A stretch of 18,639 nt of DNA from JAQYVZ01 sp035269105 (GTDB lineage: Bacteria; Desulfobacterota; Desulfuromonadia; Desulfuromonadales; BM103): assembly GCA_035269105.1 (NCBI GenBank), contig DATFJP010000310.1:1-18639 (forward strand). Reading direction: 5' to 3'. The notes beneath the pieces were generated by a model. It saw only the letters and a list, made by a program, of their open reading frames with translations, had not been told where the DNA came from and made no database searches. A program made the translations under genes and the position numbers. This document shows positions 1-8,008 of this stretch, piece by piece. Position 1 is the stretch's first letter. Each line of letters starts with the position of its first letter.

Positions 1-671
1 CCGACGCCGGCTGCCCCATGGCGGATATGGTGACAGCGGAAGGCCTGCGCCAACTCAAGACCCGCCACCCCGGGACGCCGGTCGTCACTTACGTCAACTC
101 CAGTGCCGCCGTCAAAGCGGAAAGCGATATCTGCTGTACCAGTGCCAATGCCGTCCGGGTCGTCAATTCCCTGAGCGAACCGGAGGTGTTACTGGTCCCG
201 GACCGCAATCTAGGCAAGTACATCGCCAAACACACCGACAAGGTCTGCCATTTCTGGGAAGGCTACTGCCCGACCCATGACCGGCTGACTCTCGAGGATG
301 TACAGCGGGCCCGCGCCGACCATCCGCATGCCCTGTTCATGGCTCATCCGGAGTGCCCGCCGGAAATTCTCGAACATGCCGACCATATCTGCTCGACCAG
401 CGGCATGTACGAGTATGCCCGCCAAAGTCCGGAAAAGTCCTTCATTGTCGGCACCGAAGCCGGAATCCTCTACCGGCTGCGCAAGGAAAACCCCGACAAG
501 GAATTTATCCTGCCGACCTCGCGTCTGATCTGCCCCAATATGAAACTGACCGCGCTTGATGACTTGCTTGAGTCCCTGCGGACCATGGAGCCCAGAATTA
601 CGGTGGCCGAAGAGGTCCGTGTGCCGGCCCGGCGCGCTCTCGACCGAATGCTGGCCGTTCCCCGCGACTGA
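1..671 (+). CDS. nadA: Quinolinate synthase (NadA), 3' part only
   Basis: NadA condenses iminoaspartate with dihydroxyacetone phosphate to give quinolinate, the first pyridine precursor of NAD; it is a cytoplasmic enzyme with an oxygen-sensitive [4Fe-4S] cluster. The left edge of the window cuts the gene: the frame is open from base 1 and reads D-A-G-C-P-M-A-D-M, a conserved stretch well inside NadA, so the ATG at 18 is internal. The three cluster cysteines of the family are visible in D-I-C-C-T-S-A-N, H-P-E-C-P-P-E and L-I-C-P-N-M-K. The triplicated pseudo-symmetric architecture is consistent with the remaining length of about 220 residues. The stop TGA is at 669-671. The gene lies directly upstream of mfd; whether they are cotranscribed is unclear because an inverted repeat separates them. 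Confidence 0.95.
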   Translation, partial: DAGCPMADMVTAEGLRQLKTRHPGTPVVTYVNSSAAVKAESDICCTSANAVRVVNSLSEPEVLLVPDRNLGKYIAKHTDKVCHFWEGYCPTHDRLTLEDVQRARADHPHALFMAHPECPPEILEHADHICSTSGMYEYARQSPEKSFIVGTEAGILYRLRKENPDKEFILPTSRLICPNMKLTALDDLLESLRTMEPRITVAEEVRVPARRALDRMLAVPRD

Positions 672-695
672 TTTTTCCGCAAACTGCAACCTGCG

Positions 696-720
696 GGGAC
701 ATGTCGGCCCGACATGTCCC
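696..720. repeat. Perfect 12-bp inverted repeat across the upstream candidate mfd start
   Basis: Left arm GGGACATGTCGG (696-707) and right arm CCGACATGTCCC (709-720) are exact reverse complements separated by one base. Each arm itself contains the palindrome GACATGTC. The right arm covers an ATG at 714 that is in frame with mfd. No T tract follows, so it is not a standard terminator. It could be a DNA operator, an mRNA hairpin or a dispersed REP-like intergenic repeat; this window holds no second copy that I noticed. Confidence 0.75.
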
Positions 721-746
721 TGTCGTTCCATATGGTGCGTTCAACC

Positions 747-3700
747 ATGGAAGATGCTGGCCCTCAGCGGCATAGCCTGTCCAGTCTGCTCAGCGTTCTG
801 GAAGCTAACTCGACGGCTTTTCGTACGGAAATCCTCGGCCTGACCGAAAGCAGCGCCGCCTGGTTGCTGGCCGGGCTGCTGGCCAGCCCAACCCGCCCCC
901 TGGCCATTCTCGCCGCCGATCAGGCCACTGCTCAGCGGTATTACCAGAGCCTGTCCTTCTATCATGCCCATCCGGGGGAGATCTTCCTGTTCCCGCATTG
1001 GGAACTGGACCCCTACGCACCATTGAGTCCGCACCCGGAAATCGAGGCCACGCGCATGGCCACTTTGACCGCCCTCGCCGCCGGCCGGGTGCGCGCCTTG
1101 GTGACCACCATCCCCGCTCTTCTGCAGCGAATCGTACCGCGGTCGGTTCTGCAGCAGCTGCATTTGCAGTTGACCGCCGGTCGCGATTACGATCGTCAGG
1201 ACCTTTTGCAGAGACTGACGACGCTCGGTTACAGCCGGGTGCCCCTGGTGGAGGATCGGGGGACCTATGCCGTGCGCGGCGACCTGGTGGATCTTTACCC
1301 GCCCGCTTCCGAGCAGCCGGTGCGGCTGGCATTCTTCGGCGATCAGCTCGAGGAGATCCGTCCCTTTCAGCCCTCCAGCCAGCGTTCCGGTGATCAGCGC
1401 CTGGCGCAGCTGGAGCTGGTGCCGGCCCGGGAGATGGTGCTGGTCGGCGATTACCTGACGACCTTCTGTGCCCGTCTCAAGGAACGCTGCGACGCCCTTG
1501 AACTGCCGCGCAGCCAGCGGGAGGCGCTGCTCGAGGAAGTGCGGGAGGGTCTGCTGGCACCCGGCCGGGAGAGTTTGCTCGCCCTGAATTATCCGCAGCT
1601 CGAGACCTTGTTCGACTATGTCAGTCAGGTCCGCTGGGTGGTTTGCGACCCGCCAGCGATCGCCCATGCTGCTGACGAATTCAGCGAGAAAGTTCGGGAG
1701 GGTGAACGCCGGCGGCGGGAACAGGCGGAACCCTTTGTTCCCGCCGGGGAATTCTACCTGCCTGTGGCAGAATTCGAAACCCGGCTGCAGGCCACACCCC
1801 GGGTCGAGTTAGCCGAGGTCCAGGTTTACCATATGGGCCAGGAACATCCGGTTTGCCGTGTCCAGATCCAGGGCAATGCCGAACTGCGGCCCAGCCAGGC
1901 CTTGCATAACGGAACTTTCCCTTTTTTCTTCGAGCGCCTGCAGCAGTGGCTTGAGGACAACTGGCGAGTGCTGCTGGTTTGCCATCAGCAGGGCCAGGCA
2001 GAACGGCTTCTGGATCTTTTGGAAGCCCATGGAACCCGGGTGCGCTGGCAGCCGCGCCTGGCCGGGAAAACAGATTTTGCCGAAGGCGTGACGGTAACCC
2101 TCGGCGATCTGCCATCAGGCTTTCGCCATGCCGAAGAAAAGCTGGCAATTCTCACGGACGATGAAATCTTCGGCGCACGCAGCCACCGCCGTGTCCACCG
2201 GGCCCGACGGGTCTTTGATTCTTCCCTGGCCGATCTCAAGGCCGGAGACTATGTGGTGCATGCCGATTACGGCATCGCCCGCTACCATGGGCTGCTGCAC
2301 CTGACCACTGAGCAGCTTGAAGGCGATTTTCTGCTGCTGGAATATGCCGGGGATGATCGTCTCTATCTGCCGGTGGAGCGCATCGAAAAAGTCCAGAAAT
2401 ACCTGGCCGAAAGTGAACGGCCGCGACTCGACAAGATGGGTGGTTCCGGCTGGGATAAAGCCAAACTCAAGGCGCGGGCTGCCGTCGAGGAACTGGCCCG
2501 CGATCTTTTGCAGGTGCAGGCCCGCCGGCAGATGGTCCAAGGTTTCCGCTATTCGCCGCCGGATCTGCTGTTCCGCGAATTCGAAGCGGCCTTCCCGTAC
2601 GAAGAGACGCCCGATCAGCAGCAGGCCATTGATGCCGTGCTCGACGACATGCAGGCCGAACAGCCGCTGGACCGGCTGGTCTGCGGTGATGTCGGCTATG
2701 GCAAAACCGAGGTCGCCCTGCGGGCCGCCTTCAAGGCTGTACTCGACAGCCGGCAGGTGGTTGTGCTGGTACCGACCACGGTTCTGGCCCGGCAGCATAT
2801 GGAAAGTTTCCGGCAGCGCTTCGCCGATTACCCGGTGACGGTTGACATGCTGTCGCGTTTTCGGACGCCGGCCGAGCAGAAAAGAGTGTTAAAGAAGGCC
2901 GCTGAGGGTAAAATCGATATTCTGATCGGCACCCACCGTCTGCTGCAGCGGGATGTGAAATTGAAAAACCTCGGCCTGATCGTCGTGGACGAGGAGCAGC
3001 GGTTTGGCGTTGCGCACAAGGAACGCCTGAAAAAGATGCGCGCCGAGGTGGATATCCTCACTCTGACGGCGACGCCGATTCCCCGCACGCTCAACCTCAG
3101 CCTCGCCGGGCTGCGCGACTTGTCGATCATCGATACCGCCCCGGTGGACCGGCAGGCGATTCGAACCTACGTCACCCGCTTCGACGAAGACATGATTCGC
3201 GATGCGGTCAGCCGTGAACTGCGTCGGGGCGGCCAGGTCTATTTTGTCCACAACCGGGTTCAGACCATCGAGGCCATGGCCGACTTTCTGGGGACCCTGC
3301 TGCCTCAGGTCAGAATCGGCGTCGGCCACGGCCAGCTGCCGGAGAAGGAACTCGAAAAAGTCATGCTCGAGTTCATTGAAGGACGAACCGAGCTGCTGGT
3401 ATGCACCACGATTATCGAAAATGGCCTCGATATCCCCAGAGCCAATACCATGATCGTCAACCGGGCGGACTGCTTCGGCCTGGCCCAGCTTTACCAGCTG
3501 CGCGGCCGGGTCGGACGTTCTCACCAACGGGCCTATGCTTATTTGATGATTCCCGGCGAGGGGGGATTGACCCGGGAGGCGCGCGAGCGGCTCAAGGTTC
3601 TGCAGGAGCAGACCGAGCTGGGTGCCGGTTTCCGCATCGCCCGCCACGATCTGGAACTGCGTGGCGCCGGCGACCTGCTTGGTGGCCGGCAGGCCGGCCA

Positions 3701-4223
3701 CATTGCCGCTATCGGCTTCGAAATGTATACGGAACTGCTCGAGGAGACCCTTCAGGAACTGAAAGGACAGCAACAGGAAGAACGCATCGATCCCGAGGTC
3801 CGACTGGGACTTTCCGCGTTTCTGCCCGAAGCCTATGTGGCCGATCCGAATCAACGCCTGGTCCTGTACCGCAGGATGGCGGCGGCCCGCAGCGAGGACG
3901 AAATCTACGACCTCCTCGACGAATTGCGCGATCGTTATGGTGACTTGCCTGAGATAGCCAGGCTGCTGGTCGAGATCATGAAGTTGCGGATCAGGATGAA
4001 AGGACTGCGCATTGAGCTGCTCGAATACACGGGCCATCATCTGGTTTTCGGTTTCCCGGCAACGACCCGCGTAACCCCTGACCAGATCATGGCCCTGCTG
4101 GTAGACCCGCAGCGCTACCAGTTCAGCCCCGATTATCGGCTCAGTGTCAAGGTCGGCCGGCTGGAACCTGAGGCGCTGCTGGCGGCAGCCAAAAAGGAAT
4201 TGCAAGGCCTTGAAAGCTTGTGA
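747..4223 (+). CDS. mfd: Transcription-repair coupling factor Mfd
   Basis: Mfd is a DNA translocase that removes RNA polymerase stalled at lesions and recruits UvrA. The order of domains is typical: a UvrB-like N-terminal region (H-W-E-L-D-P-Y-A-P-L-S-P-H near residue 90), a CarD-like RNA polymerase interaction domain (D-Y-V-V-H-A-D-Y-G-I-A-R-Y, near residue 510), then a RecG-like helicase core with Walker A G-D-V-G-Y-G-K-T-E, Walker B D-E-E-Q-R-F-G, T-A-T-P-I-P-R-T and Q-L-R-G-R-V-G-R-S, the TRG motif (D-L-E-L-R-G-A-G-D-L-L-G) and a C-terminal regulatory domain. From 747 it has 1158 residues; E. coli Mfd has 1148. In-frame ATGs at 714 and 732 are alternatives, but none has a clear ribosome binding site and 714 lies inside a perfect inverted repeat. 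I prefer 747 because the usual N-terminal sequence begins there. DEEQ in place of DEEH is a common variant. Confidence 0.96.
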   Translation: MEDAGPQRHSLSSLLSVLEANSTAFRTEILGLTESSAAWLLAGLLASPTRPLAILAADQATAQRYYQSLSFYHAHPGEIFLFPHWELDPYAPLSPHPEIEATRMATLTALAAGRVRALVTTIPALLQRIVPRSVLQQLHLQLTAGRDYDRQDLLQRLTTLGYSRVPLVEDRGTYAVRGDLVDLYPPASEQPVRLAFFGDQLEEIRPFQPSSQRSGDQRLAQLELVPAREMVLVGDYLTTFCARLKERCDALELPRSQREALLEEVREGLLAPGRESLLALNYPQLETLFDYVSQVRWVVCDPPAIAHAADEFSEKVREGERRRREQAEPFVPAGEFYLPVAEFETRLQATPRVELAEVQVYHMGQEHPVCRVQIQGNAELRPSQALHNGTFPFFFERLQQWLEDNWRVLLVCHQQGQAERLLDLLEAHGTRVRWQPRLAGKTDFAEGVTVTLGDLPSGFRHAEEKLAILTDDEIFGARSHRRVHRARRVFDSSLADLKAGDYVVHADYGIARYHGLLHLTTEQLEGDFLLLEYAGDDRLYLPVERIEKVQKYLAESERPRLDKMGGSGWDKAKLKARAAVEELARDLLQVQARRQMVQGFRYSPPDLLFREFEAAFPYEETPDQQQAIDAVLDDMQAEQPLDRLVCGDVGYGKTEVALRAAFKAVLDSRQVVVLVPTTVLARQHMESFRQRFADYPVTVDMLSRFRTPAEQKRVLKKAAEGKIDILIGTHRLLQRDVKLKNLGLIVVDEEQRFGVAHKERLKKMRAEVDILTLTATPIPRTLNLSLAGLRDLSIIDTAPVDRQAIRTYVTRFDEDMIRDAVSRELRRGGQVYFVHNRVQTIEAMADFLGTLLPQVRIGVGHGQLPEKELEKVMLEFIEGRTELLVCTTIIENGLDIPRANTMIVNRADCFGLAQLYQLRGRVGRSHQRAYAYLMIPGEGGLTREARERLKVLQEQTELGAGFRIARHDLELRGAGDLLGGRQAGHIAAIGFEMYTELLEETLQELKGQQQEERIDPEVRLGLSAFLPEAYVADPNQRLVLYRRMAAARSEDEIYDLLDELRDRYGDLPEIARLLVEIMKLRIRMKGLRIELLEYTGHHLVFGFPATTRVTPDQIMALLVDPQRYQFSPDYRLSVKVGRLEPEALLAAAKKELQGLESL

Positions 4224-4276
4224 TATTTCTTACCGTTGGTGTCCGATGCGGCCCCCCTGCTGAGCGAAGAGCGAAC

Positions 4277-5215
4277 ATGTTGAGAAACCTTTTGCGCTTG
4301 CTGTCCGGCCTGTTGTTGATAGCGCCGCTTGCCTGGTCAGGCTGCAAATCGGAGCAACCGCCTCCGCAACAGGTCTTTATCCAGATCAATGAGCGCCGAA
4401 TCAGTCCCGCAGAGTTCGACCGGCTGTTTGCGGCCAGTCTGTTGCCCGACCAGCAACTGAAGGCCGAAGAGCGAGCGGACCTGCAGCGCTCCTTTCTGGT
4501 CCAGCTGATCGATCGCGAACTGATCGCCCGGGAAGCCCGTGAACGCAATATCGTGGTGACCCCCGCTGAGGTGGATACTGCCGTGCAGGAACATTATGAT
4601 GACTATCCGGGCGAGGGCCTCCAAGCGATGCTCCGGGAGCGGGGCATGACCCTCGACTCCTGGCGTGAGGAGCTCCGGCAGAACCTGGTCATGGAAAAAC
4701 TGCTGCGCGAAGTCGTCTATGCGCGGGTCGTGGTCGCTGAGGAAGAAGTTGCGGCCTACTATGAAGAACATCGGGCGGATTTCGACCGCCCGGAGCAGGT
4801 ACGGGCTCGACAGATCATGGTGACCGATGAAGCTCAGGGCAAACAGGTTTTGGGTTTGCTGCGGCAGGGAGAGGATTTCACTGAGGTCGCCCGCCAATAT
4901 TCGCAATCTCCCGATGCCCGGCAGGGCGGAGACCTTGGATTTTTCGGGCGTGGGCAGATGCCGGGCGAATTTGACGCCGTGGTTTTTGACCTGCCGGTCG
5001 GCCGGCTCAGCAAGCTGGTAAAGAGCGATTACGGCTATCACATTTTTCTTGTTGAGGAAATACGGCCAGCTGCACGCCTCAGCCAGAAAGAGGCCGAACG
5101 GGAAATCCGCCGGGTCCTGGAGGCAGGAAAACAGGAAGAAGCGTATCAAAACTGGTTGCAGGAGTTGAGAAGCCGGGCCTCGATCGAAGTGAACTGGGAT
5201 CAGCTTGACGACTGA
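4277..5215 (+). CDS. Parvulin-type peptidyl-prolyl isomerase, predicted lipoprotein
   Basis: Probable exported folding factor that isomerises X-Pro bonds in envelope proteins. The chosen ATG follows GAGCGAAGAGCGAAC and starts a typical signal peptide (M-L-R-N-L-L-R-L-L-S-G-L-L-L-I-A-P-L-A-W-S-G-C, residues 1-23). The Cys preceded by W-S-G is an imperfect lipobox, so lipidation is likely but not certain. Residues about 35-160 resemble the SurA N-terminal chaperone region. A PpiC/rotamase domain spans about residues 170-265, with R-A-R-Q-I-M-V, G-G-D-L-G-F-F-G-R-G-Q-M and D-Y-G-Y-H-I-F as landmarks. The length is 312 residues. A GTG at 4220 overlapping the mfd stop is also in frame, but it would bury the signal peptide. 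It lies 53 nt after mfd and 43 nt before the next chaperone gene, so it is probably in their operon. PrsA- or PpiC-like names would also fit. Confidence 0.88.
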   Translation: MLRNLLRLLSGLLLIAPLAWSGCKSEQPPPQQVFIQINERRISPAEFDRLFAASLLPDQQLKAEERADLQRSFLVQLIDRELIAREARERNIVVTPAEVDTAVQEHYDDYPGEGLQAMLRERGMTLDSWREELRQNLVMEKLLREVVYARVVVAEEEVAAYYEEHRADFDRPEQVRARQIMVTDEAQGKQVLGLLRQGEDFTEVARQYSQSPDARQGGDLGFFGRGQMPGEFDAVVFDLPVGRLSKLVKSDYGYHIFLVEEIRPAARLSQKEAEREIRRVLEAGKQEEAYQNWLQELRSRASIEVNWDQLDD

Positions 5216-5258
5216 GCCGGGGGAAGTATCAGCAAATGCCCGGCAGAGAGGAACATTC

Positions 5259-6203
5259 ATGAAACGGATTTTGTTGATCCTTACATTGCTGCTTTTGGCG
5301 GCAACGGCGGCATCATCCGCCGTCGTCAGCCGGATCGCCGCCGTGGTCAATGACGACATCATCACCACCCACCAACTGGACCAGGCACTCAAGCAGGAAC
5401 TGGACCGGAAGGAGGGTGAGCCGACTCCGACCCAGCTCGGGGCTCTGCGCAAGGAGCTGCTCTCGCGGTTGATCGAGGAAAAGCTTCTGCAGCAGAGGAT
5501 CGCGGCGCTGGGTCTGTCGGCCTCGGAACAGGAGGTCGAAGTGGCCTTGCAGGACGTCCAGGCGCAGAACCAGCTTAACCGGGAAGACCTGATCGAGGCC
5601 ATTCGAGCTCAGGGCTTGTCCTTCGAAGAGTACCGACAGAACCTGCGCAACCAGATTTTGCGCTACAAGCTGATCGGGGCGGAGGTCCGTCGCAAGGTCG
5701 ATGTCTCCGAAGGTGAAATCCGCGACTACTATCGGGCGCACCTGGATGATTACCGGCTGCAGCCGGAGATCGCCTTGAGTGCATTGGTTTTCCCGGTGCC
5801 CGAGAGAGCGGGCCTGGTCGAGCGCGACGCGATCCGGCAAGCCGCCGACGAGGCTTTGCAGCGCCTCAAAGAGGGCGCGGACATGAAAGCAGTCGCGGAA
5901 GATTACGGAGCGGAATATGGCGCTGTCTACCGGGATCTCGGCCAAGTGGTCCGCAGCGAGCTGGATCCCGAATTTGCTGCGGCTGTAGATGGGGTCGAAG
6001 CCGGTGATTTCAGCCCGCTGGTCGAAAAGCCGACAACCCTCATTCTGCTGCGCGTCGATGCATGGGATGAAGGCGGCCTGCGCCAGTTCTATGCAGTCAA
6101 AGACGAGATCCGTCAGCACCTCATTGAACAAAAAACCGATGTTCGCAGTGAGCAGTGGATCAGAGGCCTCAAGCAACAGGCCTTTATCGACATTCGTATC
6201 TGA
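5259..6203 (+). CDS. SurA-like periplasmic chaperone with a divergent parvulin domain
   Basis: Probable periplasmic chaperone for outer-membrane proteins. The ATG at 5259 has AGAGAGGAA upstream and begins a signal peptide (M-K-R-I-L-L-I-L-T-L-L-L-L-A-A-T-A-A-S-S-A, residues 1-21, with a plausible A-S-S-A cleavage). Then comes the SurA-type opening V-V-S-R-I-A-A-V-V-N-D-D-I-I-T and an N-terminal domain to about residue 150. The C-terminal half occupies the parvulin position but is degenerate: Y-R-D-L-G-Q-V stands where G-G-D-L-G-F is expected, and the H-I-L/Q-I-M strand is replaced by L-S-A-L-V-F-P-V. It may therefore act as a chaperone without isomerase activity. There is one PPIase domain rather than the two of E. 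coli SurA, and 314 residues. It is the second of two consecutive chaperones behind mfd and is followed by a terminator. Confidence 0.85.
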   Translation: MKRILLILTLLLLAATAASSAVVSRIAAVVNDDIITTHQLDQALKQELDRKEGEPTPTQLGALRKELLSRLIEEKLLQQRIAALGLSASEQEVEVALQDVQAQNQLNREDLIEAIRAQGLSFEEYRQNLRNQILRYKLIGAEVRRKVDVSEGEIRDYYRAHLDDYRLQPEIALSALVFPVPERAGLVERDAIRQAADEALQRLKEGADMKAVAEDYGAEYGAVYRDLGQVVRSELDPEFAAAVDGVEAGDFSPLVEKPTTLILLRVDAWDEGGLRQFYAVKDEIRQHLIEQKTDVRSEQWIRGLKQQAFIDIRI

Positions 6204-6225
6204 GGATGGTTTGCAGGAAAAGAGA

Positions 6226-6256
6226 AAAGGCCTGCCCTGTCCGAGGGCGGGCCTTT
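6226..6256. terminator. Bidirectional hairpin terminator between the SurA-like and PilZ genes
   Basis: AAAGGCCTGCCCT (6226-6238) pairs with AGGGCGGGCCTTT (6244-6256) around a 5-base loop, with a single G-T position in the stem. It lies between two convergent genes. The minus-strand transcript would end in a T-rich run (TTTTCTCTTTT), the plus-strand one in only TTTC, so it is better suited to the PilZ gene but probably serves both. Confidence 0.75.
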
Positions 6257-6289
6257 CAATAGACTGACTTGCGAAGGCAACCGCGGCCT

Positions 6290-6649
6290 TTATTTCTCGT
6301 CCTGGGCGCGCAGCTTGGCTATACAGGCCTGGAAGTTCATTTGATCTTCGGCCTGGAATTCGACGAACTGTACGCCGGTACTGGACAACTCGTCATTAAG
6401 GGGCTGCGAATGAACCACCCGGCCGGTCAGTTTAACCAGGGTGTTGTCGAGGCTCAGCGTGATGCGCAGCTGCTGGCCTGCGTCAAAAAACTGACCGGTT
6501 TCCAGCAACAGGCCGGTCTCGCTGATATTCATGGTCCGCGCCATCCCCATGCCTTCGACATGGCCATCAGGGGCAATGACATCGTACTCGAGCAGGTTCA
6601 ACGACGAATGCCGCTCCGTCCGGCGTCTTTCAAACAGGTCGTCGTTCAT
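6290..6649 (-). CDS. PilZ domain protein
   Basis: A single-domain PilZ protein of 119 residues, presumed to bind cyclic di-GMP and pass the signal to a motility, exopolysaccharide or secretion target. The two ligand motifs are present: R-x-x-x-R as R9-R-T-E-R13 and (D/N)-x-S-x-x-G as N41-I-S-E-T-G46, followed by the expected beta strands. No other domain is seen. The ATG at 6649 is preceded by a strong AGGGAGG ribosome binding site, which fixes the start. The gene is convergent with the SurA-like gene and divergent from pdxA. The direct partner cannot be told from the sequence. Confidence 0.9.
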   Translation of the reverse strand: MNDDLFERRRTERHSSLNLLEYDVIAPDGHVEGMGMARTMNISETGLLLETGQFFDAGQQLRITLSLDNTLVKLTGRVVHSQPLNDELSSTGVQFVEFQAEDQMNFQACIAKLRAQDEK

Positions 6650-6682
6650 CAGACCTCCCTTTCGACGACGTTATAACGACTG

Positions 6683-6705
6683 AAACGGCATAACTATAGC
6701 CGTTT
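6683..6705. promoter_or_regulatory. Small hairpin/operator-like repeat upstream of the PilZ gene
   Basis: AAACGGC (6683-6689) and GCCGTTT (6699-6705) flank the AT-rich ATAACTATA. On the plus strand five T residues end the right arm, so it could be a weak terminator, but no plus-strand gene needs one here. On the minus strand it sits about 35-55 bases upstream of the PilZ start, where it could overlap the promoter. Its role is undecided. Confidence 0.3.
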
Positions 6706-6788
6706 TTCGTCTTGTTGGGAACCGTCTTTTGCGGACCGAGCGGCCAGGACCCTGGTTTCCGGCGACGAATCGACGGCATTCGCTCGGC

Positions 6789-6818
6789 TTGTGGAAAAAG
6801 CAGCCGCTGGTTTATACT
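6789..6818 (+). promoter_or_regulatory. Candidate sigma-70 promoter for pdxA
   Basis: TTGTGG (6789-6794) and TATACT (6813-6818) are separated by 18 bp. The -10 matches the consensus at five of six positions, the -35 at three of six. Transcription would start near 6825, which supports translation of pdxA from 6872 rather than from the in-frame GTG at 6791. Confidence 0.45.
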
Positions 6819-6871
6819 GTGCTCTTGTCCCAGGCGCGCCTCTGGCCGCTCCGAGCTTCGAAGAGACAGGT

Positions 6872-7882
6872 ATGCCGCGACCGTTGATCATTACCATGGG
6901 GGACCCGGCCGGAATCGGTCCCGAGATTATTATTCAGGCTTTTGCGCGGCAAAGGTTCGCCGACATGAGCAGGCCGCTGGTGGTTGCTGGCGACCCGGAG
7001 GTGCTGATGCGGGCGGCGGCAGCCTGCCGTTTCCCGGCGCGTTCCGTCGCGCCTGATTTTGCTGCGGAAAACGCAGCGGCGCTGCTGGTGAATGATGTCC
7101 GGATCGAAATCAGGGCCTTGTCCCGGCTGCCGCCCTCGAGCGGCGCTTTCGGGCAGCCGGATGCTTCAGGCGGCCGGGCTATGGCGGACTGCATCGAATG
7201 GGCCTGCGCCGAGTGCCTGGCAGGGCACGCCGCCGGCATGGTGACCGCACCGATCAACAAAGAGGTCTTGCGGGCGGTCGGATATGCTTTTCCGGGGCAT
7301 ACCGAGCTTCTAACCGCACGCTGCAAGGTGGCCGAAACGGTGATGATGCTGGCCGGGGAACGCCTGAAGGTCGGGCTGGCGACCACCCACTGCGCCTATC
7401 GGGACGTACCCGGGCGTTTGACCCGGGACCGGATCCTGGCCGCTCTGCGCATCGTCGCTGCCGATCTCGAACGCTATTTCGGCTGTGCCAGGCCGCGCCT
7501 GGCAGTGGCCGCGTTGAACCCGCATGCGGGAGAAGGCGGGCTGTTCGGCGACGAAGAGCACCGCCTGATCGGCCCGGCGATCGACCTGGCCCGCCGCAGC
7601 GGCATCGACGCCGCCGGTCCGTTCAGCGCCGACACCCTGTTCTGGTTTGCCGCCCGCGGCGACTATGATGCCGTCCTCTGCATGTACCACGACCAGGGCC
7701 TGATCCCCCTCAAGCTGTTGCATTTCGAGGATGCCGTCAATATCACGCTCGGCCTGCCGATCATCCGTACCTCCGTCGATCACGGCACCGCCTACGATCT
7801 GGCCGGGACCGGCCGGGCCAATCCGGCGAGTCTGGTGGCTGCGGTCCGGACCGCAGCGATCATGGCCCGGGGAAAACCCTGA
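6872..7882 (+). CDS. pdxA: 4-hydroxythreonine-4-phosphate dehydrogenase (PdxA)
   Basis: PdxA oxidises 4-phosphohydroxy-L-threonine with NAD(P)+ in the DXP-dependent pyridoxal phosphate pathway; the product decarboxylates and is condensed by PdxJ. The protein opens with P-L-I-I-T-M-G-D-P-A-G-I-G-P-E-I, the family signature. The divalent-metal histidines lie in G-H-T-E-L-L, N-P-H-A-G-E-G-G-L-F-G and M-Y-H-D-Q-G-L-I-P-L-K; S-V-D-H-G-T-A-Y-D-L-A-G lies near the C-terminus. It has 336 residues, the normal length. The ATG at 6872 is preceded by GAAGAGACAGGT. The frame continues 27 codons upstream to a GTG at 6791, but that stretch has no PdxA character and overlaps the likely promoter. The gene precedes uvrA with 126 bases between; no functional link is known. 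Confidence 0.95.
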   Translation: MPRPLIITMGDPAGIGPEIIIQAFARQRFADMSRPLVVAGDPEVLMRAAAACRFPARSVAPDFAAENAAALLVNDVRIEIRALSRLPPSSGAFGQPDASGGRAMADCIEWACAECLAGHAAGMVTAPINKEVLRAVGYAFPGHTELLTARCKVAETVMMLAGERLKVGLATTHCAYRDVPGRLTRDRILAALRIVAADLERYFGCARPRLAVAALNPHAGEGGLFGDEEHRLIGPAIDLARRSGIDAAGPFSADTLFWFAARGDYDAVLCMYHDQGLIPLKLLHFEDAVNITLGLPIIRTSVDHGTAYDLAGTGRANPASLVAAVRTAAIMARGKP

Positions 7883-7921
7883 CCGGAATCCTTTTTCCGG
7901 ACCTGCGCAGAGCCGCTCTGC
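7883..7921. other. Two short hairpins in the pdxA-uvrA gap
   Basis: CCGGAA (7883-7888) pairs with TTCCGG (7895-7900), and GCAGAG (7907-7912) pairs with CTCTGC (7916-7921). The first begins immediately after the pdxA stop. Neither is followed by a T run on the plus strand, so a terminator or attenuator role is only possible. I found no convincing -35/-10 pair or LexA-type palindrome for uvrA in this gap. Confidence 0.3.
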
Positions 7922-8008
7922 AGCGGAACCCACCATGATCCGGGGCTTGCCGGTCAACCCGCCCTTTTTGGGATCGCCCGATAAACTCCTGGAGACCAAG
8001 AGCTCTTT

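Noticed and set aside
3155..3175. A tRNA-like GATTCGAAC stretch
   Set aside because: It lies inside the mfd helicase domain and no cloverleaf arms can be formed around it.
2889..4205. A 438-codon minus-strand open frame within mfd
   Set aside because: Antisense shadow of a clear mfd helicase region; its translation shows no domain.
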